The notes: generated by a model not told the origin, from the letters alone. Positions 1 to 7,465 are shown, counted from the stretch's first letter. The stretch is 12,463 nucleotides of DNA from MGOM01 sp035455265 (GCA_035455265.1 DATIFK010000234.1:1-12463); one strand, 5' to 3'. Made by a program: numbers and translations.

Positions 1-1514
1 ATGTTCTCCTTTTCTATGCGCTCTTGAGGCGATTGCAGAGGCATACCGGGTTTGCCCTTCTCGGGGCCCTGGCGTACACCTTGTTCTCGGCGGACACGAC
101 CCAGGCTTTCCTGACCCATTCGTTGGGATTGCAGCCGTCCTTGACACTTCTCTTGCTGTCGCTTCACAGTTGGCTGTCGGACCGTCGGGTGCTGTCCTAT
201 CTGTTGGCGTTTGTGATCCTCTTTGCCTATGAGTCGCCATTCCCAGTGTTCCTTGCCGCTCCGTTGCTCGATTCTGATTGGGACGCCTCCCTTGTCCGCA
301 AAGCCGTGCGGCATACCGTCGTCGTGGGCCTGCTCTTGGGGGCGGCGGCGATGGTGAAAGCTATGGCGGGCGAAGAGCGCGTAACGGGCCTGGGCGTAGC
401 CGATATCCTGCTCACGCCCCTCAACCACATGGTCGTCGGTCCGGCGGCGAGCTTCGCCACGTTCGCTTTGCGTCCTTTGGAGGTCATCGTCAACCTGCGG
501 GCCGAGGTTTTGGTGGCAGTCGGGGTCGCCCTGGTTGTCTTCTCATGGGTGTTGACGAGAGAGGACATAGGTCCCTCTTCCGCCTTGGCCGACAGCGTGG
601 CGTGGATTCGGAGCCGCGTTCGAGAGACCCGCGACGCCCCCCACACAGCGATACCTCCCGGGAAGGTTCCGGCACCCTTACAGCTGCGTCTTGCGGCGGC
701 CGGCCTGGCGATGTGGGTACTGGCTTATCCCCTGACTTTCACGACCCTCGGGTATCACATTCGCGGTCGGCCCACCCGGGTTCATTTGGCGGCAGTCGTA
801 GGGGCCTCCCTGGTGGTGGCTTCCGTTGGGACAGCCGCGGTGCGGTCGGTCAAGAGTCGGGCTGGTAGGCGGCGCTGCCTCATCGGCGTGGCGGCCTGGC
901 TAGCCCTGCTGGCGGGGTACGGTTTCGTTCTGCAACGGGACTACGTTAGGGCTTGGGAGCTCGAGAAGGGCTTCTGGGTTCGTCTCTTGCCGCTGGTGCA
1001 AGATGCGGGCCAAGGCAGCGTGATCCTGGTTGACCCTGCCGGAATCGCGGACACGTATCAGATCGCCGCCAACACGTGGAATCTTCCCCGCGTCCTCGAG
1101 CAACTCTACACGATCCCGGCTGGCTGGACCGATCCGCCTCGCGTCTACCGACTGACCGAGAACTGGGCCGACACCATCCTCGATCAGGATGGGAAATTCG
1201 TACTCAACGAGACGACGACTGTGGCCCCGCCGTCGTTGTACGGGTCTTTCCTGGCCAGGCAAGTCATCCTGATCGAGACCGAAGGCGGCCAATGGACTCG
1301 TCGGCTGGGCGCCCTCACGCTTGGGGCGCGGACAGTCACCCTCGAGCCAGGGAAAGGAACGGTGCTGGACTCGGCCGGGCACAGTGAGTTGTACAACCTC
1401 CTGATCGGCTCGACGGGCGCCGACTCGGGCGGCGCCAAGGGGCGCCTCCGTCGCATGGAAGGCAACGGCCCGGAGGGCACATCTGTGGAGACCCGTAGGA
1501 GCTGCCATGAATAG
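1..1514 (+). CDS. GT-C-like polytopic membrane protein, 5' end cut off
   Basis: The reading frame (codons from base 3) is open to the left edge, so the N-terminus is missing. A TTG at base 24 could be read as a start, but the frame continues upstream with VLLFYALL, which looks like the inside of a membrane protein. The visible 503 residues hold about eight to nine hydrophobic segments (roughly 16-34, 40-55, 60-82, 98-117, 135-155, 160-182, 230-247, 262-278 and 293-310). A mostly soluble tail of about 190 residues follows, beginning after a basic stretch and a last membrane span; it includes a V-I-L-V-D-P strand and reads like a folded extracytoplasmic domain. Residues near the left edge (LLRRL, then GFALLGALAYTLFS) resemble the middle of GT39/GT-C style proteins that transfer sugars from polyprenyl-phosphate donors outside the membrane. 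The catalytic N-terminal loop is not in the window, so the function is inferred from architecture and from the glycosyltransferase neighbours. The stop overlaps the next gene by 8 bases. It could instead be a non-enzymatic membrane protein of a polysaccharide locus. Confidence 0.72.
   Translation, partial: VLLFYALLRRLQRHTGFALLGALAYTLFSADTTQAFLTHSLGLQPSLTLLLLSLHSWLSDRRVLSYLLAFVILFAYESPFPVFLAAPLLDSDWDASLVRKAVRHTVVVGLLLGAAAMVKAMAGEERVTGLGVADILLTPLNHMVVGPAASFATFALRPLEVIVNLRAEVLVAVGVALVVFSWVLTREDIGPSSALADSVAWIRSRVRETRDAPHTAIPPGKVPAPLQLRLAAAGLAMWVLAYPLTFTTLGYHIRGRPTRVHLAAVVGASLVVASVGTAAVRSVKSRAGRRRCLIGVAAWLALLAGYGFVLQRDYVRAWELEKGFWVRLLPLVQDAGQGSVILVDPAGIADTYQIAANTWNLPRVLEQLYTIPAGWTDPPRVYRLTENWADTILDQDGKFVLNETTTVAPPSLYGSFLARQVILIETEGGQWTRRLGALTLGARTVTLEPGKGTVLDSAGHSELYNLLIGSTGADSGGAKGRLRRMEGNGPEGTSVETRRSCHE
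1497..1501 (+). promoter_or_regulatory. Shine-Dalgarno site of the nonulosonate synthase gene
   Basis: AGGAG lies five bases before the ATG at 1507, inside the last codons of the upstream gene. It fixes the start and shows that translation begins on its own site although the two genes overlap. Confidence 0.7.
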
Positions 1515-2583
1515 GGAAATCGTGATCGACGATCGGAAGATCGGGGCCGACCACCCGACGTACTTCATTGCCGACATCTCGGCCAACCATGATGGGGACC
1601 TGGACCGCGCCAAGGACTTGATCCACCTGTGCGCCGAAGCCGGCGCCGATGCGGCCAAGTTTCAGAACTTCCGCGCCCCCAAGATCGTGAGCGACCATGG
1701 ATTCCGCGCCCTGGGGAAGCAGATCTCGCATCAAGCTACCTGGAAGCGCTCTGTCTTCGAGGTCTACCAGGCGGCCTCGCTGCCGTGGGAGTGGACGCCG
1801 ATCCTGGCGGAGACGTGCCGCCAGGCCGGCCTGGATTACTTCTCGTCCCCGTACGATATGGAAACGGTCGACATGCTCGATCCGCATGTCCCGGCGCACA
1901 AGATCGGATCGGGGGATATCACCTGGCCCGAGATCCTGCGGCACATCGCCTCGAAGGGCAAGCCGGTATTCCTGGCCACCGGCGCCTCCACCATCGGAGA
2001 CGTTCAACGGGCCGTCCACACGATCCTGGAGGTCAACCCGGACCTTGTGCTCATGCAGTGCAACACCAACTACACCGCCAGTCTGGCGAACTTCGCCTAC
2101 ATCCACCTCAACGTTCTGAAGACCTATGCGGCCATGTTCCCCGACGTCGTCCTCGGCCTTTCGGATCATACGCCCGGGCACGCCACGGTTCTGGGCGCCG
2201 TGGCGCTCGGGGCACGTGCCGTCGAAAAACACTTCACCGACGACAATTCGCGCGAGGGGCCGGATCATCCATTCTCGATGACGCCCGCCTCGTGGCGCGA
2301 TATGGTCGACCGCACCCGGGAGCTGGAACAGGCCCTCGGATCGGCGGACAAGGATGTCGCCGACAACGAACGCGATACGGTTGTCGTTCAGAGACGATGC
2401 GTGCGAGCGGCGCACGAGCTCAAGGCGGGGCAGGTCCTGACGCGCCGCGACCTGGAGGTTCTCCGGCCGGCGCCCCTGGAGGCGATCTTCCCTTATCAGA
2501 TCGACGCCGTGATTGGCATGAAGACCGCTGTCGACGTGGCCTCCGGCGAAGCGCTGCGCTGGTCGATGTTGGTTGCGGCATGA
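1507..2583 (+). CDS. neuB: N-acetylneuraminate synthase family protein (NeuB/SpsE type) with SAF domain
   Basis: Predicted to condense phosphoenolpyruvate with a six-carbon amino sugar to give a nine-carbon nonulosonic acid, in the cytoplasm. The 358 residues match the family's usual length. The TIM-barrel part covers about residues 15-275 and shows the family landmarks: ADISANHDGD (22-31), AKFQ (50-53), SSPYD (113-117), KIGSGD (132-137), LATGAS (156-161), QCNTNYT (184-190), GLSDHTPG (217-224), EKHFT (240-244) and GPDHPFSM (251-258). The H221, H242 and D253 positions fit the metal and substrate ligands known in NeuB. A C-terminal SAF (antifreeze-like) domain covers about 293-356. The start is an ATG with AGGAG five bases upstream. 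The position of the glutamate in the common AEIG/AEAG motif is an aspartate here (D23). I recall the same ADI version in a distinct NeuB subfamily, so this is probably not a defect. The substrate (ManNAc, a di-amino sugar or another) cannot be read from the sequence, so the symbol names the family only. The stop overlaps the next gene by 4 bases. Confidence 0.93.
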   Translation: MNREIVIDDRKIGADHPTYFIADISANHDGDLDRAKDLIHLCAEAGADAAKFQNFRAPKIVSDHGFRALGKQISHQATWKRSVFEVYQAASLPWEWTPILAETCRQAGLDYFSSPYDMETVDMLDPHVPAHKIGSGDITWPEILRHIASKGKPVFLATGASTIGDVQRAVHTILEVNPDLVLMQCNTNYTASLANFAYIHLNVLKTYAAMFPDVVLGLSDHTPGHATVLGAVALGARAVEKHFTDDNSREGPDHPFSMTPASWRDMVDRTRELEQALGSADKDVADNERDTVVVQRRCVRAAHELKAGQVLTRRDLEVLRPAPLEAIFPYQIDAVIGMKTAVDVASGEALRWSMLVAA

Positions 2584-3707
2584 AGATCCTGTACCTCACC
2601 CGAGGGTGGACCGTCCACGACCGGCGCTTCGTCGGGAGTCTTCTTGGCGCCGGCCACTCGGTCGCGCTCCGGGCGGTCGAGCATCTACCGGCCTCGGCGA
2701 TGAAGGACCTGGCGGCGCCCGATCGGGTCTCCGGCGCAGGTTGGGAGGCCGCGGGCGCCATGTTCTGGGTGCGCCTTCCGTGGATGGTGCGGGACTTGCG
2801 CCGGCTCGTGCGCGACGTCCAGCCCGACGTCATCCACGCCGGGCCCATCCAGCGCGGCGCCTTGGTCGCCGCGCTGGCCGATGTTCATCCGATGGTGAGC
2901 ATGTCCTGGGGTTCGGACGTCTTGTGGGAGGCGCGCCGCGGGTGGGGGGAGTGGTTGGCCTCCTTCGTCCTTCGCCACAGCGATGCCCTTATATGTGACT
3001 GCGAAACGGTGCGCCAGCGGAGTGTCGGACTTGGGATGGACCCCTCGCGGATCGTCGTCTTCCCTTGGGGAGTTGATCTGAAAGCCTTCTCTCCGAAGGT
3101 ACCCTCCCGCATCCGTCGTGTCTTGGGGTGGGAGACGGCCGTGGTGCTGATGTCGGCGCGGCCCTGGGAATCAATGTACGGAACCCGACTTGTGGCCGAA
3201 GCGTTCGCTCTGGCCGCTGCCCGCGAACCGGGCCTTCGCTTGCTCATGCTGGGGAACGGCTCCGATCGGCAGCGAGTCCGCAAACCGCTGGAGACCGGCC
3301 GACTCACCAGCCGAGCTCACTTCCCCGGCCCGGTCGATCACGAGGCGCTGCCGACGTACTTTCGGGCGGCGGATCTGTATGTCTCGGCATCGCGCGTCGA
3401 CGGTACGTCGGTGACCCTGCTCGAGGCGATGGCCAGCGGCTTGCCGGCTGCGGTTTCGGACATCCCCTCCAACCGCGAGTGGATCGACGGCACCACCAAT
3501 GGTTGGGTGTTCCGCGATGGAGATGCACGCTCCCTGGGAGACCTCATGGTTCGCGCCGTGTCCGAACGCAGGCGGCTGCCGGCGATGGGGCGCGCCGCGC
3601 GCCACGTGGCGGAGGCTCGCGCCGACTGGTCGAAGAACTTCCCGCGCCTGGAGAAGGCCTACCGGACGGCCCAAGCTCATACCCGGCGGAGTTCGGATGC
3701 CACCTGA
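2580..3707 (+). CDS. Glycosyltransferase family 4 (GT-B) protein
   Basis: A 375-residue retaining glycosyltransferase of the GT4 type, predicted to add a sugar from a nucleotide donor to a lipid-linked or growing glycan at the inner membrane face. The N-terminal Rossmann-like half opens with MKILYLTRG and holds PDVIHAGP (82-89) and WGSDV (110-114). The linker FPWGVD (161-166) leads to the C-terminal donor domain with LLMLGNGSD (221-229), a PG-V-DHEALPTYF-RAADLYVSAS region (249-271) and the signature DGTSVTLLEAMASGLP (274-289). In that signature the usual E-x7-E motif is D274-x7-E282, a variant common in this family. The open frame extends far upstream (to about 1629), but that part lies under the synthase gene. 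The ATG at 2580, in an ATGA overlap with the upstream stop, gives a normal GT4 N-terminus. No good ribosome site precedes it, so translation is probably coupled to the gene before. Donor and acceptor are unknown. Confidence 0.9.
   Translation: MKILYLTRGWTVHDRRFVGSLLGAGHSVALRAVEHLPASAMKDLAAPDRVSGAGWEAAGAMFWVRLPWMVRDLRRLVRDVQPDVIHAGPIQRGALVAALADVHPMVSMSWGSDVLWEARRGWGEWLASFVLRHSDALICDCETVRQRSVGLGMDPSRIVVFPWGVDLKAFSPKVPSRIRRVLGWETAVVLMSARPWESMYGTRLVAEAFALAAAREPGLRLLMLGNGSDRQRVRKPLETGRLTSRAHFPGPVDHEALPTYFRAADLYVSASRVDGTSVTLLEAMASGLPAAVSDIPSNREWIDGTTNGWVFRDGDARSLGDLMVRAVSERRRLPAMGRAARHVAEARADWSKNFPRLEKAYRTAQAHTRRSSDAT
3688..3691 (+). promoter_or_regulatory. Shine-Dalgarno site of the cytidylyltransferase gene
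   Basis: GGAG lies five bases before the ATG at 3697. It supports this start over the in-frame upstream starts near 3499, which lie inside the GT4 gene. Confidence 0.55.
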
Positions 3708-4458
3708 AGCCCGCGTCGTGGCCATCGTCCAGGCTCGCATGGGCTCCCACCGGTTGCCCGGCAAAGTCTTGGCGGATATTGCCGGGCAACCGATGTTGGC
3801 CCGCGTCGTGGCGCGGGTGAAGGGTGCCCGGACCCTGGACGAAGTCGTCGTGGCGACGTCGCAGGCGAGCGAAGACGATCCGATCGCCGAGCTGTGCCGG
3901 GAACAGGGAGTGCCTTGCTCCCGTGGAAGCGCCGAGGACGTCCTCGACCGTTTCCACCAGGCGGCGGTCGAGCATCGAGCCGACATCATCGTGCGCATCA
4001 CGGGCGACTGCCCATTGATCGACTCGGAGCTGATCGACGAGACCGTCGGCGCGTTTCAATCGGCGACGCCCCCGGTCGACTTCGCCTGCAACCGCCTGTC
4101 ATGGGATCGCACCTATCCCATCGGCACCGATACGGAGGTCTGCTCGCGTAAGGCGTTGGACGAGGCCTGGCGCGAGGCCGACCAGCCCCACCAGCGGGAG
4201 CATGTGATGCCGTACCTGTATGAACACCCGGAGCGGTTCCGCATGATCCAAGTGCGGTCCTCCGATCCGTCGTTGGGCGGGTTGCGGTGGACCGTCGATG
4301 AAGCCGACGACCTGGCCTTCGTGCGCCAGGTCTATGCGCGCTTGGGCGGCCGCGAAGACTTCTCCTGGCGAGAGGTGCTCGACCTGGTACGGCGGGAGCC
4401 GGAACTGGCGCGCATCAATGCCGCCGTTGTCCACAAAGGACACCGCGATGTCGGCTGA
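3697..4458 (+). CDS. spsF: SpsF-type cytidylyltransferase (CTP transferase 3 family)
   Basis: A 253-residue protein of the SpsF/NeuA superfamily, predicted to transfer a CMP (or other nucleotide) moiety to an acidic or surface-glycan sugar. The nucleotide-binding start is VVAIVQARMGSHRLPGK (7-23), followed by DEVVVATS (48-55), the SpsF-like RGSAEDVLDRF (76-86) and VRITGDCPLID (99-109), which carries the acidic residues expected to bind metal. TVDEADD and FSWREVLDLV near the C-terminus also fit SpsF. The family was named in the Bacillus spore coat polysaccharide operon, where spsE (NeuB-like) and spsF are close neighbours. Here a NeuB-like gene lies one gene upstream, which supports a joint role in activating the sugar made by that synthase. 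The gene overlaps the GT4 gene by 11 bases. SpsF proteins are sometimes annotated only as glycosyltransferases; the exact sugar is unknown. Confidence 0.88.
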   Translation: MPPEARVVAIVQARMGSHRLPGKVLADIAGQPMLARVVARVKGARTLDEVVVATSQASEDDPIAELCREQGVPCSRGSAEDVLDRFHQAAVEHRADIIVRITGDCPLIDSELIDETVGAFQSATPPVDFACNRLSWDRTYPIGTDTEVCSRKALDEAWREADQPHQREHVMPYLYEHPERFRMIQVRSSDPSLGGLRWTVDEADDLAFVRQVYARLGGREDFSWREVLDLVRREPELARINAAVVHKGHRDVG

Positions 4459-4473
4459 GAGGCTGCGGCATCG

Positions 4474-5421
4474 ATGTTGACCCTGTTCACGGCTCCCAAG
4501 CCGTTCCGCGGCCATACCGGCGTCATCCAGACCAATGCCATTCGTTCCTGGAAGGAACTGGATCGGGGAAGCGACATCCTGCTCATCGGGAGAGAGGACG
4601 GGCTTAGGGAGGCTGCCTCGGCCGTTGGGGCGCGGCATCTGGATTCGGTCACCCGATCGCCGAGCGGTGCGCCCATGCTGCGCCCGGCGTTCGAGCTTGC
4701 CCGGCGTGCCTCGGGCCGGCGAATCCTGTGCTACGTCAATGCCGACATCCTTCTCCTGGACGACTTCCTGCCTGCCGTCGAGCGAATCGCTGATCGTTTT
4801 GCCCGCTTCCTGGTCGTCGGGCAACGCTGGGACCTGGAGGTGCGCGACCCGCTGGCCTTCGACGCCGGCTGGCAGGGTCGCGTTCGCGAAAGCCTGGCCC
4901 AGTCCGGCCGTCTTCACCGGCCCGTCGGCAGCGACTATTTCGTCTTCCCTGCGGATCAGTACCCCGAGCTGCCGGATTTCGCCATCGGGCGCTCCGGATG
5001 GGACAACTGGATGATCTTCGACGCGCGGCGCAGACGGATCCCGGTCATCGATGCGAGTCGGGAGATCACGGCCGTCCACCAGAATCACGATTACTCCCAT
5101 CTTCCCGGCGGGCGGCCCCACCACCGGCATCCGGAGAGCACGCGCAATCTGGAGTTGGCCGGTGGGCGGGAGGTCATCTTCCGGCTGGAAGACGCGGACT
5201 GGTATCTCGCCGAGGGGAAGATCGTTCGCAAGCGTCTGGGGGAGTGGCGATACCCTCGCAAGTGGGAGGCCGATTTGATCGCGAGGTTGGGTCCCGGGAA
5301 GGCGGCGCGGGTCGTGCGCATGCTCTTCCGCCCGAGAGCCGCGCTGCGCCGCGCCCTCGGACTGCCCGGTCGACGGGCGAGGGCTGACGTCGACGACGCC
5401 GACAACGGGGCGACCGAATGA
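4474..5421 (+). CDS. Uncharacterised GT-A-like glycosyltransferase family protein
   Basis: A 315-residue soluble protein of a family that I know only as hypothetical proteins in polysaccharide clusters. It begins with TLFTAPKPFRGHTGVIQTNA (3-22), a conserved-looking opening. RRILCYVNADILLLDDF (82-98) follows, with N-A-D in the place of a GT-A DxD metal and nucleotide-sugar motif. GRSGWDNWMI (172-181) and AVHQNHDYSH (200-209) are rich in W, D, N and H and are probably the acceptor or catalytic region. No signal peptide or membrane span is seen, and the last 50 residues are basic and arginine-rich, which could favour membrane contact. The start ATG lies 15 bases after the previous stop, with a weak GAGAGG site 11 bases upstream. 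The stop overlaps the next gene by 4 bases. I infer a transferase role from the fold signature and neighbours; the sugar and linkage are unknown. Confidence 0.82.
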   Translation: MLTLFTAPKPFRGHTGVIQTNAIRSWKELDRGSDILLIGREDGLREAASAVGARHLDSVTRSPSGAPMLRPAFELARRASGRRILCYVNADILLLDDFLPAVERIADRFARFLVVGQRWDLEVRDPLAFDAGWQGRVRESLAQSGRLHRPVGSDYFVFPADQYPELPDFAIGRSGWDNWMIFDARRRRIPVIDASREITAVHQNHDYSHLPGGRPHHRHPESTRNLELAGGREVIFRLEDADWYLAEGKIVRKRLGEWRYPRKWEADLIARLGPGKAARVVRMLFRPRAALRRALGLPGRRARADVDDADNGATE

Positions 5422-6467
5422 CCCGCATCGGGATGAACCCGGCCCGCCATCGCGTGTCGCAGTATCGCCCGGCGCGCATCACCCTCGGGATGCTGGTCTA
5501 TCTGCCGCACCTGGAGGGCTACTTCGAGCATCGCTTCGACGTCATCAAGATGTCCCTGGCGACGTTGATCCGTCATTCCGATCTCCCCTTCGATCTGATG
5601 GTGTTCGACAACGGCAGCTGCGAGGAGGTGAAGGAGTACCTGCGCGGGCTGATGGAGCAAGGGGTCGTCCGGTACCTGCTCCTCTCCGGCGAGAACATCG
5701 GCAAGCTCGGCGCGCTGCGCGTGCTCGCCGGCGCCGCTCCCGGCGAGGTGTTGGCCTACACCGACGATGACACCTTCTTCTACCCGGGATGGCTTTCGGC
5801 CCACATGGCCTTGCTCGGCGGTTTCCCCAACGTCGGCATGGTCAGCGGGTCGCCGGAGCGATCGCTGTTCGACCATGGAATCGAGTCGACTCTGCGATTT
5901 GGGAAGAGCGATCCGGAGACCCGCATGACCACCGGCCGAAGGATCCCGGAGGCGTGGGAACACGAATGGGCCGTCGCCCTGGGCAAGGATCCCGAGGAGT
6001 ACGCACGCCGCGTGGCCGACGTTGAGGACATCTTGCTCGAGCGGCGCGGGCTCAAGGCCTATGCCACGGCCTGCCACAACCAGTTCGTTGCACCCAAGGA
6101 TGTCCTGCTTCGCTTCCTGCGTGGCGAGTGGAGCGGACGTTTGATGGGCGGTTTGAACGAGCTCGAGAACGACATCGACGCTGCGGGCCTGCTACGGCTG
6201 ACGACGGCCGAACGCACGACGCGCCTCATCGGGAACCTGGTCGGGCCTCCCATGCAGGCGGAAGCGCGCCGCTTCGGCATCGAGATCGAGGGTCAGCCGT
6301 GGCAATCCTTCGTCCAACGGCGGGCGACGATCCTTTCCCGCATCCTTCAATGGCGACCGCTCAGGAGACTCCTTCAGGGGGTCTACAACCAGCTGTTCTG
6401 GTTGCTCAGTGGTCAATCGACGACGTGGCTGGAACGCGAGGCCAATGGCAAGGAGACGGACCGGTGA
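5418..6467 (+). CDS. GT2-like glycosyltransferase, first of a tandem paralogous pair
   Basis: A 349-residue GT-A fold glycosyltransferase. A 20-residue lead is followed by ITLGMLVYLPHLEGYF (21-36), FDLMVFDNGS (58-67, replacing the usual DDGS), LLLSGENIGKLGA (87-99), EVLAYTDDDTFFYPGW (110-125, with the DxD-type acidic run at D116-D118) and GMVSG (140-144). Downstream are VEDILLERRG (202-211), whose ED pair could supply the catalytic base, and CHNQFVAPKDVL (219-230). The C-terminus, LQWRPLRRLLQGVYNQLF, is basic and amphipathic. The next gene encodes a colinear paralog: FDNGS and PGW fall at the same residue numbers in both when this ATG is used, which supports the start. The ATG sits in an ATGA overlap with the upstream stop, so translation is likely coupled. 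Predicted role: cytoplasmic addition of one sugar of the glycan; donor unknown. Confidence 0.88.
   Translation: MTRIGMNPARHRVSQYRPARITLGMLVYLPHLEGYFEHRFDVIKMSLATLIRHSDLPFDLMVFDNGSCEEVKEYLRGLMEQGVVRYLLLSGENIGKLGALRVLAGAAPGEVLAYTDDDTFFYPGWLSAHMALLGGFPNVGMVSGSPERSLFDHGIESTLRFGKSDPETRMTTGRRIPEAWEHEWAVALGKDPEEYARRVADVEDILLERRGLKAYATACHNQFVAPKDVLLRFLRGEWSGRLMGGLNELENDIDAAGLLRLTTAERTTRLIGNLVGPPMQAEARRFGIEIEGQPWQSFVQRRATILSRILQWRPLRRLLQGVYNQLFWLLSGQSTTWLEREANGKETDR
5589..5618 (+). repeat. Near-identical coding block shared with 6667-6696
   Basis: These 30 bases match 6667-6696 at 29 of 30 positions by direct reading; the one difference is a silent third base in the valine codon. They encode the nucleotide-binding FDLMVFDNGS segment of the two tandem GT2-like genes, at the same residue numbers in both. 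The match marks a duplication, with conservation or gene conversion of this block. Confidence 0.85.
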
Positions 6468-6487
6468 CAGCGGCGCGGTTTTCCGGC

Positions 6488-6491
6488 GGAG
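6488..6491 (+). promoter_or_regulatory. Shine-Dalgarno site of the second tandem GT2 gene
   Basis: GGAG in a GGCGGAG run lies four bases before ATG 6496 and seven before ATG 6499. It favours these starts over the GTG at 6409 and the ATG at 6445, both inside the upstream gene. Confidence 0.5.
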
Positions 6492-6495
6492 TTGG

Positions 6496-7455
6496 ATGAT
6501 GCGGAGCGGACAGAATCCCGCGAAGTTCATGGACGACGTAGCTCGACCTGAGAAGGTGACGGTGGTCGTCGTCACCTATCTTCCGTTCCTGGCCGGCTAC
6601 TTCGCGGAAGGACTCGAGGTGCTGCGCGTTTGCCTGAACAGCCTGCGGCGCAACACCGACGCGCCGTTCGATCTGATGGTCTTCGACAACGGCAGCGCTC
6701 CCGAGGTCGTCGCAGATCTTCTGGAGGCGCGCGCCCGCGGCGAGATTGACTACTTGCTCCTGTCGCGCAAGAACCTGGGCAAGGGGGGCGCCTGGGATAT
6801 CGCCCTGGCCGGCGCACCCGGGGAGATCCTGGCCTACGCCGACGGCGATGTGTACTTTCACCCCGGCTGGTTGCCCAGCGCCATGCGCCTTCTGGATACC
6901 TTCCCGAGGGTGGGGATGGTGAGCAGCCGGCCGATGCGGACGGATCCGGGGCTGTTCGGCGCGACCCTGCGATGGTCGGACTCCGAGGCCGAGGCGAAGG
7001 TCGAACGCGGGCCGTTCATTCCATGGGAGACATTCCGCGAACACGACGTTAATCTGGGGCAGCCGGAGGCGGATGTTCGCCGACGCTACGAGCAGACGGA
7101 GGATGTTCGTCTGCGCTACGGCGGTGCCGAAGCCCTCGTGGGCGCGGTTCATTGGCAGTTCATCGGGCGCAAGGATGTCCTGCGCCAGTTCCTCCCCCTT
7201 TCGCTGGAGCGCCCGATGGGTCAGGTCCGTACGTTGGATGCTCGCCTGGACGCCGCTGGATACCTGCGCCTGATGACTCCTGAGGCGCATGTGCGGCACA
7301 TGGGGAACACCGTGCCGCCCGACCTGAAGGCAGCCTCCGAGTCGATGGCGTCGCCGCGTCGGCCGGCTCCCAGCCGGCTGCTGCGTTGGGGGCCCGTGCG
7401 CCGTCTGCTCCTCGGCGTGCACAACCAGATCTTTCGCTGGTACTTCCGCTCCTAG
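6496..7455 (+). CDS. GT2-like glycosyltransferase, second of a tandem paralogous pair
   Basis: A 319-residue paralog of the protein encoded just upstream. Shared landmarks in order are VVVTYLPFLAGYF (24-36), FDLMVFDNGS (58-67), YLLLSRKNLGKGGA (86-99), EILAYADGDVYFHPGW (110-125, with DGD as the DxD motif), VGMVSS (139-144), TEDVRLRYGG (201-210) and VHWQFIGRKDVL (218-229). The C-terminus, LRWGPVRRLLLGVHNQIF, matches the upstream paralog's tail. The frame stays open back to a GTG at 6409, but that overlaps the upstream gene; starting at 6496 puts all motifs in exact register with the paralog and leaves a 28-base gap. ATG 6499 is equally possible. The divergence in the middle (about 145-200) suggests different acceptor or donor choice, for example two successive, similar sugars. 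The donor is unknown. Confidence 0.87.
   Translation: MMRSGQNPAKFMDDVARPEKVTVVVVTYLPFLAGYFAEGLEVLRVCLNSLRRNTDAPFDLMVFDNGSAPEVVADLLEARARGEIDYLLLSRKNLGKGGAWDIALAGAPGEILAYADGDVYFHPGWLPSAMRLLDTFPRVGMVSSRPMRTDPGLFGATLRWSDSEAEAKVERGPFIPWETFREHDVNLGQPEADVRRRYEQTEDVRLRYGGAEALVGAVHWQFIGRKDVLRQFLPLSLERPMGQVRTLDARLDAAGYLRLMTPEAHVRHMGNTVPPDLKAASESMASPRRPAPSRLLRWGPVRRLLLGVHNQIFRWYFRS
6667..6696 (+). repeat. Near-identical coding block shared with 5589-5618
   Basis: This is the second copy of the FDLMVFDNGS-coding block, matching 29 of 30 bases of 5589-5618. It belongs to the tandem glycosyltransferase duplication and is not a mobile repeat. Confidence 0.85.
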
Positions 7456-7458
7456 AGG
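7454..7458 (+). promoter_or_regulatory. Shine-Dalgarno site deciding a TTG start
   Basis: AGAGG overlaps the previous stop codon and lies seven bases before TTG 7466. It makes this TTG the best start of the following gene, which has no ATG until well inside the conserved N-terminal region. Confidence 0.6.
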
Positions 7459-7465
7459 CCGACCC

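Noticed and set aside
1..27. Short ATG-initiated frame at the very start of the window
   Set aside because: It stops after eight codons. The frame from base 3 continues the truncated membrane protein.
1336..2415. A 359-codon minus-strand open frame
   Set aside because: It is antisense to the NeuB-like gene, is rich in D, R and G residues, has no motif, and crosses a gene junction on the other strand.
1629..2579. Upstream extension of the GT4 frame
   Set aside because: The extension is out-of-frame translation of the NeuB-like gene. The GT4 N-terminus begins properly at the ATG at 2580.
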